NCBI GenBank assembly: GCA_030765055.1
Contig: JAUKNK010000147.1
Coordinates: forward strand, 1,564,501 to 1,628,500
Reading direction: 5' to 3'
Origin: Mantis religiosa
Taxonomy: Eukaryota; Arthropoda; Insecta; Mantodea; Mantidae
Length of the DNA stretch: 64,000 bases
Part shown: positions 1-11,800 of the stretch, piece by piece
Numbering within the stretch: the stretch's first letter is position 1
Layout of the letters: every line of letters starts with the position of its first letter
The notes under the pieces: model-generated
The model's database searches: none
Told to the model about the DNA's origin: nothing
The model's input: the letters and a program-made list of their open reading frames with translations, nothing else
Program-made: the position numbers and the translations under genes

Positions 1-830
1 TTGTTGAACCTAGTTGATTCTGGTATTAACATTCGTTCTCTTTTCTTAAGCTGCCCCGTTTTTACCTCCTTAACCTATCCTAAGCATGTTTCTTTTCTCA
101 TGCTAACTACTTGTATGTATGATGCAAAGTTTTTAGGCATATCGATATTATAGCTATCTTTGTCACTGCAAGAGGTATATATGCTGATTACAGATCTTTA
201 TACAGTAAATTTAACCCTTTGTGTATCTGCTTCTCTTTTCCTAAAAATTGAGGTTCTTTTGTTGCTAGGGTTTCTTGTTTTTCGTACCTTCTCTATGCTT
301 TCAGGAACTCTATTCTACCTTGTTATGTTATGAGGTCTTATGCTTATATCTTAGGCTTTTTGATTAAGCCTTTTGATCTGAAAGACTATGTATTTTGGCT
401 ATGTTCCTCATCTCTTATGGTCACATGGCTAGGTCTTGAGGCATGATCTTAGGGCCTGGGGTTTAAAGGATATAAGTCTCATAGCTTAAGCTCGTAGGTC
501 TAAAGGTTAAAGACTGTAGGTTTAGTGGTTAGGTCGTATGGATTCAAGGTTAGATCTCTCGGTCTAGAGTTTAAGGCTGTAGGATCTGAAGGTTACGTAT
601 GGAGGTATGATCTGAGGGCTCTAGGGTTAAGTGTTTTAAGCTTCATAGCTAAAGGTTGCTGGTCAGGAGGTTAAATGCTGTAGGATCTGGAGGTTAGGTA
701 TTGAGGTATGATCTCGGAGCTCTAGGATTAAAAGCTATAGGCTTCATAGCTAAAAGTTTGCCAGCTAGAGATATCTTCTTTACTGTTAGAGGTATATTTG
801 CAATGGTCTAGGCGTACAGTTTTCTTACAT
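1..830. repeat. Left-arm distal repeats, related to the 102-bp satellite
   Basis: This is the mirror of about 12955-13784. From about 400 to 780 it carries degenerate repeats with recurring phrases such as GAGGTATGATCT and CTAGGGTTAA, the reverse complement of the GATCATACCTC and TTAACCCTAG phrases in the satellite at 13072-14760. No coding potential is seen. The stretch 830-1325 is also non-coding. Confidence 0.7.
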
Positions 831-1325
831 TTTTTCATGCAGATTGATGTCTTCGTACTCTTGTGTCTTTTTCAAGCTTTTACCCCCTATGCATCGTCTT
901 GTAATAAATCGTTACGCTAAACCAATGTTCTAATGCTATTTCCATGCTTTTTCAGATGTTATGAGGTTTATGCGCGTTTCAGGGTTATTTTAGACCAAGT
1001 TACGTTACTCAATTCATTTTATAACTAACTAAGAAGTTTTTCAAGGATATTTCAGATTGCGAGATAGTAGTTACTTTTTAAATTTACCTATTTTAACATT
1101 AACTAAAGTGTGTTCAGTTAGCTTATGTGGTGAGGTAGACGTCCCTCGTCTTTTTTCTCTGGACTTGGGACCAGCGTCAGAATTTGTTTTCTGAACGGTA
1201 GACTTAACGCCCTCCTCTGCTCTTATTATTCAGCTGTTTTCATGCTTAGATATTTTAATGCTACGTTCTAGTGTTTATTTCTCGGAATGAAAATTGTTTT
1301 TTTTTCTGCTCTAGGGTTCCTTCTT

Positions 1326-4300
1326 TCATTCGCCGTTCAAAATATGACAATGTCCATGGGCATATGTGGATACTCCATCATCTGCAATTACTCTCTTGTC
1401 ATCATGTGGAGATAGGGATATTTTGTTCACTTCCACTGACGCAACATTATGTTGATGGGACATAATTAGGTTCATTGGCGTTCTTATGATTTCTCTGCTT
1501 TTAAGACAGTCCACATAGCTCTCAAAGGTGATGTACTGTTTAATGGCACTATGTTTTATGCCTTTTATCTTCTTGATTATGCCTCCATCGATGTCGAGTG
1601 CATACATCTTCGGTCTCAGTCCAACAAAACGACGAATGATTTTTCCATTGGCTTCATCTTTAAATTTTCCCAACACTTTCTTGTTTTTTGTAGAATGACA
1701 TATGTGCTCGCTAGGATAATCAGCAGTATCCAGATGTTCCAGAAAACGTAACTTATCCTGGTATATGTCTCCGGTAGTCACACGATGGATGAAAGAGTCA
1801 GTATCCATGTACATGAGCTTCAGATTTTCAATCCCGTAATACGGCATTAGCACATCATAATGATACCAATACATCAAGGTCTTCGAGATATCCAGCACAC
1901 ACATCCCAATGTATATAGGCTTGTTGAAGACTATCGCCCGTGACGCCATGTGTATTGCAGCCAGATTGGGTCCATATATAGTTCTATCAATAAATGTAGG
2001 CTTAGCAACCAGTTTTTCCAATGTCTTCCAATCGGTGACAAGTCGTATATTCAGTCGGTTTCTGATGTTTTCCATAGTTTTACCAAACATGGCATTGTTA
2101 AAAAGTTTGTAAAGATCCTTCTCGAAATCATTTCTCGATCCTTGTCGTAGCCGGTTATTGAATTCCACATAAGGCTTTAACCAACATGACTGTTGAAATT
2201 GTAGCACCCGATGGATTTTAGTCAGTTGTAACCCATGACTAAGGGCCTGCTTCAAGGTCATGTAATGCACCACATACCTAGTTCGTGATCCAAGGTGAGG
2301 AATTAGTTTCCTTGTAGAAGAACCCGGGGGCTTGATACACTCAGGTAGGAACGGTAAATCATTGTGTAGGTCATGGAGTTCTGTAGGATATTGAAGGTCC
2401 ACTTCTAAGATGTATCCGAGAGGGTCATCTTCTCGTAGTATATCTAGGTTGATATCTTCAGGAGAAACCCACTTAAAACCCCCGTAAGCAAGGGGTTTCT
2501 GCATCGCCCACGCGTACTGGTTATTTGAATCCTCGTACGTAATATATTGAGAGGGTTTACGTGAGTCATACTCCTTCATGTAGTGATTGTTCGCTTCTGC
2601 ATACCGATGAGAAACTTGGCATAATCCTCCTCTTATACCTGCTTCAACCATGAGTAGCTGGTCATAATCCTGTAGTAATTCCAGTTCAATTCGTGTGTAC
2701 AACAGCATTGCATCCCACGTAAGTCCGGGTGATGTATAATAATGTGCGGGATCAACTTTATGGGTTTTCAGGGTCTGCTCTCTGAATGTTTCAAACACAT
2801 CTGCTAGTAGAAGGACATCCGAAGTTAAGTAGAGGTCACTGTACTCGCCTAGTGTTCTGATGTTGAAGTGACTCCATACGGTTTTTGCATGCTGATACTC
2901 TGCATCACTAATTTCTTCTCTGTTTAACTTACTGTAGAATGCTTCTCTCGGAGGAAGTTCTGTCTCAATCAAAACATCCCATGATGTAACGTAATCATAG
3001 GGAAACACACCTTTACGCATCATCAAATCGATCTTCTCTGCTCCAAAGTACTTCTGAGTTTCAGGATATGATGTTAGATTTTTTGCTAGTTTATCCAAGC
3101 TGGTACTAAGGAAGCGATAGGTATCCACAAAACGAAGTTTAATGTCACCAACATACTTGGAAAATGATATATAACTTTCCTCAGAGCTAGGAATAACTTC
3201 TACTCTATCGCTAGTACAGCCTAACTCCTTAACAATGAAATGGGAGTCATATCCACTCAGGTTATGTATGAAGACAGGAATATAATTAGGCGTTTTACAG
3301 GTTAGATTACACTGATTATGTAGACTTCCTCGATATTCACCACTTATATGATCATGATCTCGTACTTTCCAGTTATCGTCGGTAAATTCTTTACCACATA
3401 AGTAGCATTCTGTAGAAGATTCGAATGATTTTTGTTGCTTATCTGTCAGAGTTAATGGAGCACCAGTTTTGTATACAGCATTAATTTTCTTTGCGAGAGA
3501 ACTTACATACTCCATAAACTTCGGTGCAGCGTCACAACCTCGATATACATAGGGTTCAGTAGGAAGACCAGTCTGTAAACCTTCAATTGTAGCTGAGGAT
3601 TTGATATAAACACAGAAACTCATAGGAATATGCTTCTGATATGGAACTGTATAAGACGTTTCGGGATTAGAAGAACACCCGTGGTAAGGGGTAAGAATGC
3701 TTTCAAAGTCAGCGTATATGACATAAGGTAATTTCAACATCCTTTCATGATTCTTGAATCTAACAATAGATTTCTCCTTAGTTGGCATAACAATCTTAGC
3801 AACTCCGTGTTGGCTACATATTTTCTATGCTCATTTAACCTCTCAACTCCTCCATTTCGATACTCAAAGTGCGTAAAACAGCGTTTGCAGATACAGAGTT
3901 TTCCCTCACATTTGGTTTTTTGTTGATGAATAAGTCTCTCGAAATTCTTTATATAAACGTAATGATGACGTCCAGCTGAATTGCTTAACAGAAGCAGGTC
4001 GCGATGCTCAGTCAGTTCTTCATTGACAACTTTCATAGGAAACACTTGATTTTTCTCATCCAGCCCGAAAACATTTATAGAGATGTTATTTTTTCGTTCA
4101 AATTTCGGGATATCAGTCAGGCTCGTAGGAAACGAGAGGCAGGAACAGTCATATCTCTCTTGAAGATCCTTATACTTGCTAACACGTTGAGGATCCTTGT
4201 GAATGAACTTGGCGAGAACAGCATACATAAAACACTTTTCATCTTCATAATTCTGTGGATTTATGCAGGCTCCTTTAGCTCCAATAGAGGTCGGTAGAGG

Positions 4301-4960
4301 GATGTAACTGGTTCCCCTCAGTCCATTATTCTTGTTGATTCTAACACGCACACCATCAACAGCGAATAAAGCCCAACTGCTTCCTTTAAGTTGACTTTCC
4401 TCCATTTCAGTACAAAGTTTCTTGAATTTACTTTCCAATATGGCGTCCAAGTCACTTTCTAAAAATATTGCTTGATTTGGCGTTTTAAAGGCTTTATCAG
4501 TAGTGTCACCAACGGCATTCACAAACCGACATTCAGCCATGAGGTTAATTTTCACACTTTTATGCATCCTCAGTTGCTTCTGAACGGCTTGAATTATCCG
4601 CTGTTTTGATTCCTGGAGATATGTATTCAGGTCTTGGCATGTAGAGCACTGGATGAAATATGATTTCAGTCGATCCTGGAAAGCTGTTTCATATTCTACG
4701 ACATCGTCTTCATCAGGAACCATTAACAGCAATTTATGTTTGGTAGGCTCGATCTTGAGTTTCTTAGCAGTAGTTATTCTCTCGCATCGTTCTTGGTGAG
4801 TATCTCTGCGATTCTCAGTATCATAAACGTTACCACAATGTTTACATTCGTAAAACCGGCCACATACCAGCTCATGTCTCTTTTTATTGTAGCTTTTCAG
4901 GAAACTCTTTGCACATATGCTACACCTATTTTCAGGTATAGTGTCTAACAGAGCTTCCAT
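1326..4960 (-). pseudogene. DNA polymerase B, left-arm copy, broken by a 1-bp deletion
   Basis: This is the left-arm twin of the gene at 8824-12459. It is split into an N-terminal frame (zinc fingers, to about 3818) and a C-terminal frame (exonuclease and polymerase domains, 3788 down to 1326). The break is at about 3822, where the right arm reads TATTATTC and this arm TATTTTC, one A fewer. The N-terminal frame up to the break matches the right copy residue for residue. The C-terminal part differs at nine residues by my count, for example Ile for Ser near the WDVL block and Ala for Glu near SREIVF. The catalytic motifs (YADFES, FGKTMEN, YMDTDS) are still present. The start is taken at the first in-frame ATG (4960), as in the right copy. 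It is either a recent pseudogene or a base error in the assembly. Confidence 0.88.
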
Positions 4961-5155
4961 CGCTATAGTTTTTTGTTGTGTGCAGGCTAATTCTCGGGAA
5001 TATGCTGCCAAGTAAGTGTCATGATACACTTCTCACTTCTCTTCTTCACCTTGATAAGTTATCAGCGCTACTGATGATGAATTTCACTGTGGAAGCTGAT
5101 CCGCTATGCTATAAACACACTAGCGTAATTACAATCTAAGATCGATAAAGCTCTC

Positions 5156-5161
5156 TTTATA
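5156..5161 (-). promoter_or_regulatory. TATA-like box upstream of the left polymerase
   Basis: This is the mirror of TATAAA at 8623-8628 and lies about 200 bp before the left ATG. No experimental support can be claimed; it is notable only because the context is conserved in both arms. Confidence 0.35.
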
Positions 5162-5173
5162 CACTTAGCACAG

Positions 5174-5411
5174 ACCTAATAGAAAACTTCATCATCCCCT
5201 TCACCAATGGGATTCGAAGGTGGCACTCCTATCGGAGAAAACCTAAAGGAAAACTTCATCACACCACCACCACCACCACCACCACCACCACCACCACCTT
5301 TGTAGTTCGAAGGTGGCGCTCCTATCGGAGAAAACCTAAAAGAAAACTATTATCTTGCTACCACAGGGGTTCGAAGATGCTTCTACTATTGGAGAAAACC
5401 TAAAAGAAAAC
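5174..5411 (-). repeat. Promoter-side repeats and (GGT)12, left arm
   Basis: Mirror of 8361-8610. It has the same recurring block built around AGGTTTTCTCC, a short GATA-loop hairpin and CACCTTCGAA. The trinucleotide run at 5263-5298 (CCA/ACC on +) has 12 units, four fewer than in the right arm. Confidence 0.8.
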
Positions 5412-6031
5412 TCTATTAATTTCCCAGTTTTTCGATTATTCTTTAACTACTTTACAATTCACATGAGAGAAAAAATTAGACAAATTAAAATTGAAAAAGG
5501 AAATAAATAGCTAGATTTGAAGATAAAATTTAGACAATTCAAACGAGTATAAACACGACTAAGCTCCGCCTTTTAGTTTTAAAGTTACATTAGGAGCTCC
5601 CATTGCCACCCGTAGACACCTCTCCGTCATCTTCAACCACGTGTTCTTGATTCTTTTCACACATATCTTAACATAACAGTTCTATTTTTCTCAAGTTCAT
5701 CTATTACACCGTTTAACTGATCCACGGGGCACCCTCAGAATCCTTCACTTCATCCTCAAACACACCTTCTTGAACCCTTTTGATATATTTTAACCTATTT
5801 ATGTTTGTTGCTACGGGCATCCGTTCTCTTTTCTTAAGTTAAATTATTACGACCATCTTGTTATGTTTAAGTCTCATGCTTATATATTAAACTTTGTGAT
5901 TAAGTATTTTGATTTGAAAGTCTATGTAAATCGGTTAAGGTAAACATCTCTTCTCAACATGAGACAAGTCATGATGTATGATCTTATGGGGTGAGCTTGC
6001 CAACACGTCTAAAAGCATTTATATTCAAAGG

Positions 6032-6631
6032 TATTTAAATTATCCCACCGAGATTTGAACCCTGATCCTAAGGCGTAAATTACTATTTCAGCAACAATTC
6101 ACACCTAAAGTATATATGTATACGCTATTTCATTGCGCTAACGTTATTAGTTCAAGAGTTATTTAAGATTCAAGTTATTGCGACAGTAGCGGTTATCGAA
6201 CCACGGGTCTGTAGGATACGGAATCATAAATCATTCACAGAATATGTTGAATGAAAAAAACCTGCGCTTTCCCCTGCTGTTCTATGTGCAATAGATCAGA
6301 AATAGAACACAATTACATAATTCAATGGACGATGGGAACTGAACCAGGGACCCTTGAGCTACACGTTGTCAGCATATGATTAACTATGAGAAGCATAACC
6401 ATATAAAGGTTATTTCACTTCTCTAGACCCAGCGGTTACAGAGATATTTAAATTAAACGATTCAGGACTCGAACTAAGGACTACAGGTATACAGTATATA
6501 CCCTGCGGACTTAGCTAACCATATGTAAGTAATAAAGTTTATCCGAACTCTCTATCATAATTAGTTTCGGAGTTATTCCAATATAAGCAGTACTCTTCTG
6601 CCCCGAGATTCGATTAGGGGACCATTGATAA
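6032..6631 (-). repeat. Array of tRNA-like (B-box-like) modules, left arm
   Basis: Mirror of 7141-7740. T-arm/B-box-like strings on the minus strand lie at about 6602-6615, 6465-6474, 6334-6345, 6192-6202 and 6050-6061. I could not fold a complete cloverleaf, so these are not called as tRNA genes. Confidence 0.5.
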
Positions 6632-6827
6632 AACTACCAGTCAGACAGTCAGTAAGGGCACGGACACCCCTGCGCGGTAGAAAGGCAGCATGCATCGTCT
6701 TTCCACCCCTGGTCGGCATCCCATTAGTTTCTGAACACTCTTTATTTATCACATGCAGGTGTGCCTGCGTCTTGGGACAAGGGCTTGACAGGTCATTAAT
6801 CAAGGAGTAGTAGATAAAGGCTTTTTC

Positions 6828-6944
6828 CATACCACCTGCAACATCTTGGGTGGTCCTCACACCCCCTCCCCTCCCCGTTCCATACCACCTGCAACATCTT
6901 GGGTGGTCCTCACACCCCCTCCCCCTATTATGCAAATGTATCCA
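6828..6944. repeat. Central spacer of the palindrome with a 53-bp tandem duplication
   Basis: This is the only part of the palindrome without a mirror partner. A block starting CCATACCACCTGCAAC at 6827 recurs at 6880, offset 53 bp, and about 46 bp of it is shared. Each copy has CCACC and GGGTGG close enough to form a small hairpin, followed by a C-rich run. It could be the original terminus or hairpin loop of a linear monomer, or the junction of an inverted duplication. Confidence 0.85.
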
Positions 6945-7140
6945 GAAAAAGCCTTTATCTACTACTCCTTGATTAATGACCTGTCAAGCCCTTGTCCCAA
7001 GACGCAGGCACACCTGCATGTGATAAATAAAGAGTGTTCAGAAACTAATGGGATGCCGACCAGGGGTGGAAAGACGATGCATGCTGCCTTTCTACCGCGC
7101 AGGGGTGTCCGTGCCCTTACTGACTGTCTGACTGGTAGTT

Positions 7141-7740
7141 TTATCAATGGTCCCCTAATCGAATCTCGGGGCAGAAGAGTACTGCTTATATTGGAATAAC
7201 TCCGAAACTAATTATGATAGAGAGTTCGGATAAACTTTATTACTTACATATGGTTAGCTAGGTCCGCAGGGTATATACTGTATACCTGTAGTCCTTAGTT
7301 CGAGTCCTGAATCGTTTAATTGAAATATCTCTGTAACCGCTGGGTCTAGAGAAGTGAAATAACCTTTATATGGTTATGCTTCTCATAGTTAATCATATGC
7401 TGACAACGTGTAGCTCAAGGGTCCCTGGTTCAGTTCCCATCGTCCATTGAATTATGTAATTGTGTTCTATTTCTGATCTATTGCACATAGAACAGCAGGG
7501 GAAAGCGCAGGTTTTTTTCATTCAACATATTCTGTGAATGATTTATGATTCCGTATCCTACAGACCCGTGGTTCGATAACCGCTACTGTCGCAATAACTT
7601 GAATCTTAAATAACTCTTGAACTAATAACGTTAGCGCAATGAAATAGCGTATACATATATACTTTAGGTGTGAATTGTTGTTGAAATGGTAATTTACGCC
7701 TTAGGATCAGGGTTCAAATCTCGGTGGGATAATTTAAATA
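7141..7740 (+). repeat. Array of tRNA-like (B-box-like) modules, right arm
   Basis: Five strings resembling the pol III B box or tRNA T-arm occur at about 127-143 bp intervals on one strand: TAATCGAATCTCGG (7157), AGTTCGAGTCC (7297), GGTTCAGTTCC (7427), GGTTCGATAACC (7569) and GGGTTCAAATCTCGG (7709). The second and third are preceded by A-box-like GGTTAGCTAGG and by TAGTTAATCATATGC, and the second by a strong hairpin (CAGG..TATA/TATACCTG). Acceptor stems do not pair, so they are tRNA-like relics or pol III promoter-like modules, not functional tRNA genes. Confidence 0.5.
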
Positions 7741-8360
7741 CCTTTGAATATAAATGCTTTTAGACGTGTTGGCAAGCTCACCCCATAAGATCATACATCA
7801 TGACTTGTCTCATGTTGAGAAGAGATGTTTACCTTAACCGATTTACATAGACTTTCAAATCAAAATACTTAATCACAAAGTTTAATATATAAGCATGAGA
7901 CTTAAACATAACAAGATGGTCGTAATAATTTAACTTAAGAAAAGAGAACGGATGCAAGTAGCAACAAACATAAATAGGTTAAAATATATCAAAAGGGTTC
8001 AAGAAGGTGTGTTTGAGGATGAAGTGAAGGATTCTAAGGGTGCCCCGTGGATCAGTTAAACGGTGTAATAGATGAACTTGAGAAAAATAGAACTGTTATG
8101 TTAAGATATGTGTGAAAAGAATCAAGAACACGTGGTTGAAGATGACGGAGAGGTGTCTACGGGTGGCAATGGGAGCTCCTAATGTAACTTTAAAACTAAA
8201 AGGCGGAGCTTAGTCGTGTTTATACTCGTTTGAATTGTCTAAATTTTATCTTCAAATCTAGCTATTTATTTCCTTTTTCAATTTTAATTTGTCTAATTTT
8301 TTCTCTCATGTGAATTGTAAAGTAGTTAAAGAATAATCGAAAAACTGGGAAATTAATAGA
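7741..8360. other. Right-arm stretch without a gene
   Basis: AT-rich sequence between the tRNA-like modules and the promoter-side repeats; its mirror is about 5412-6031. No open frame, RNA or named repeat is seen. Confidence 0.6.
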
Positions 8361-8610
8361 GTTTTCTTTTAGGTTTTCTCCAATAATAGAAGCATCTTCG
8401 AACCCCTGTGGTAGCAAGATAATAGTTTTCTTTTAGGTTTTCTCCGATAGGAGCGCCACCTTCGAACTACAAAGGTGGTGGTGGTGGTGGTGGTGGTGGT
8501 GGTGGTGGTGGTGGTGGTGGTGTGATGAAGTTTTCCTTTAGGTTTTCTCCGATAGGAGTGCCACCTTCGAATCCCATTGGTGAAGGGGATGATGAAGTTT
8601 TCTATTAGGT
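8361..8610 (+). repeat. Promoter-side direct repeats and (GGT)16, right arm
   Basis: A block beginning GTTTTCTTTTAGGTTTTCTCC starts at 8361, 8425 and 8530, with a partial copy at 8597. Two of the copies contain CTCCGATAGGAG, a 4-bp stem with a GATA loop, followed by GCCACCTTCGAA. The second copy is expanded by 16 perfect GGT units (8474-8521). Being present in both arms just upstream of the polymerase, the block is a candidate control region or replication-linked element; this is inference. Confidence 0.8.
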
Positions 8611-8622
8611 CTGTGCTAAGTG

Positions 8623-8628
8623 TATAAA
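8623..8628 (+). promoter_or_regulatory. TATA-like box upstream of the right polymerase
   Basis: TATAAA about 200 bp before the first in-frame ATG and just after the direct repeats. It is plausible for pol II transcription but unproven. Confidence 0.35.
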
Positions 8629-8823
8629 GAGAGCTTTATCGATCTTAGATTGTAATTACGCTAGTGTGTTTATAGCATAGCGGATCAGCTTCTACAGTGA
8701 AATTCATCATCAGTAGCGCTGATAACTTATCAAGGTGAAGAAGAGAAGTGAGAAGTGTATCATGACACTTACTTGGCAGCATATTCCCGAGAATTAGCCT
8801 GCACACAACAAAAAACTATAGCG

Positions 8824-11800
8824 ATGGAAGCTCTGTTAGACACTATACCTGAAAATAGGTGTAGCATATGTGCAAAGAGTTTCCTGAAAAGCTACAATAA
8901 AAAGAGACATGAGCTGGTATGTGGCCGGTTTTACGAATGTAAACATTGTGGTAACGTTTATGATACTGAGAATCGCAGAGATACTCACCAAGAACGATGC
9001 GAGAGAATAACTACTGCTAAGAAACTCAAGATCGAGCCTACCAAACATAAATTGCTGTTAATGGTTCCTGATGAAGACGATGTCGTAGAATATGAAACAG
9101 CTTTCCAGGATCGACTGAAATCATATTTCATCCAGTGCTCTACATGCCAAGACCTGAATACATATCTCCAGGAATCAAAACAGCGGATAATTCAAGCCGT
9201 TCAGAAGCAACTGAGGATGCATAAAAGTGTGAAAATTAACCTCATGGCTGAATGTCGGTTTGTGAATGCCGTTGGTGACACTACTGATAAAGCCTTTAAA
9301 ACGCCAAATCAAGCAATATTTTTAGAAAGTGACTTGGACGCCATATTGGAAAGTAAATTCAAGAAACTTTGTACTGAAATGGAGGAAAGTCAACTTAAAG
9401 GAAGCAGTTGGGCTTTATTCGCTGTTGATGGTGTGCGTGTTAGAATCAACAAGAATAATGGACTGAGGGGAACCAGTTACATCCCTCTACCGACCTCTAT
9501 TGGAGCTAAAGGAGCCTGCATAAATCCACAGAATTATGAAGATGAAAAGTGTTTTATGTATGCTGTTCTCGCCAAGTTCATTCACAAGGATCCTCAACGT
9601 GTTAGCAAGTATAAGGATCTTCAAGAGAGATATGACTGTTCCTGCCTCTCGTTTCCTACGAGCCTGACTGATATCCCGAAATTTGAACGAAAAAATAACA
9701 TCTCTATAAATGTTTTCGGGCTGGATGAGAAAAATCAAGTGTTTCCTATGAAAGTTGTCAATGAAGAACTGACTGAGCATCGCGACCTGCTTCTGTTAAG
9801 CAATTCAGCTGGACGTCATCATTACGTTTATATAAAGAATTTCGAGAGACTTATTCATCAACAAAAAACCAAATGTGAGGGAAAACTCTGTATCTGCAAA
9901 CGCTGTTTTACGCACTTTGAGTATCGAAATGGAGGAGTTGAGAGGTTAAATGAGCATAGAATAATATGTAGCCAACACGGAGTTGCTAAGATTGTTATGT
10001 CAACTAAGGAGAAATCTATTGTTAGATTCAAGAATCATGAAAGGATGTTGAAATTACCTTATGTCATATACGCTGACTTTGAAAGCATTCTTACCCCTTA
10101 CCACGGGTGTTCTTCTAATCCCGAAACGTCTTATACAGTTCCATATCAGAAGCATATTCCTATGAGTTTCTGTGTTTATGTCAAATCCTCAGCTACAATT
10201 GAAGCTTTACAGACTGGTCTTCCTACTGAACCCTATGTATATCGAGGTTGTGACGCTGCACCGAAGTTTATGGAGTATGTAAGTTCTCTCGCAAAGAAAA
10301 TTAATGCTGTATACAAAACTGGTGCTCCATTAACTCTGACAGATAAGCAACAAAAATCATTCGAATCTTCTACAGAATGCTACTTATGTGGTAAAGAATT
10401 TACCGACGATAACTGGAAAGTACGAGATCATGATCATATAAGTGGTGAATATCGAGGAAGTCTACATAATCAGTGTAATCTAACCTGTAAAACGCCTAAT
10501 TATATTCCTGTCTTCATACATAACCTGAGTGGATATGACTCCCATTTCATTGTTAAGGAGTTAGGCTGTACTAGCGATAGAGTAGAAGTTATTCCTAGCT
10601 CTGAGGAAAGTTATATATCATTTTCCAAGTATGTTGGTGACATTAAACTTCGTTTTGTGGATACCTATCGCTTCCTTAGTACCAGCTTGGATAAACTAGC
10701 AAAAAATCTAACATCATATCCTGAAACTCAGAAGTACTTTGGAGCAGAGAAGATCGATTTGATGATGCGTAAAGGTGTGTTTCCCTATGATTACGTTACA
10801 TCATGGGATGTTTTGAGTGAGACAGAACTTCCTCCGAGAGAAGCATTCTACAGTAAGTTAAACAGAGAAGAAATTAGTGATGCAGAGTATCAGCATGCAA
10901 AAACCGTATGGAGTCACTTCAACATCAGAACACTAGGCGAGTACAGTGACCTCTACTTAACTTCGGATGTCCTTCTACTAGCAGATGTGTTTGAAACATT
11001 CAGAGAGCAGACCCTGAAAACCCATAAAGTTGATCCCGCACATTATTATACATCACCCGGACTTACGTGGGATGCAATGCTGTTGTACACACGAATTGAA
11101 CTGGAATTACTACAGGATTATGACCAGCTACTCATGGTTGAAGCAGGTATAAGAGGAGGATTATGCCAAGTTTCTCATCGGTATGCAGAAGCGAACAATC
11201 ACTACATGAAGGAGTATGACTCACGTAAACCCTCTCAATATTTTACGTACGAGGATTCAAATAACCAGTACGCGTGGGCGATGCAGAAACCCCTTGCTTA
11301 CGGGGGTTTTAAGTGGGTTTCTCCTGAAGATATCAACCTAGATATACTACGAGAAGATGACCCTCTCGGATACATCTTAGAAGTGGACCTTCAATATCCT
11401 ACAGAACTCCATGACCTACACAATGATTTACCGTTCCTTCCTGAGTGTATCAAGCCCCCGGGTTCTTCTACAAGGAAACTAATTCCTCACCTTGGATCAC
11501 GAACTAGGTATGTGGTGCATTACATGACCTTGAAGCAGGCCCTTAGTCATGGGTTACAACTGACTAAAATCCATCGGGTGCTACAATTTCAACAGTCATG
11601 TTGGTTAAAGCCTTATGTGGAATTCAATAACCGGCTACGACAAGGATCGAGAAATGATTTCGAGAAGGATCTTTACAAACTTTTTAACAATGCCATGTTT
11701 GGTAAAACTATGGAAAACATCAGAAACCGACTGAATATACGACTTGTCACCGATTGGAAGACATTGGAAAAACTGGTTGCTAAGCCTACATTTATTGATA

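Noticed and set aside
6573..7199. Two mirror frames of about 120 aa across the centre (6573-6935 - and 6846-7199 +)
   Set aside because: They are the same sequence seen in both arms, start in the spacer, have no known motif, and the tRNA-like modules overlap their ends.
7141..7740. Functional tRNA genes in the palindrome arms
   Set aside because: B-box-like strings are clear, but acceptor stems do not pair and T-stems are poor in all five modules.
8755..8823. Extra 23 N-terminal residues on the right polymerase
   Set aside because: They need a GTG start; the first in-frame ATG is at 8824, just before the first zinc finger.
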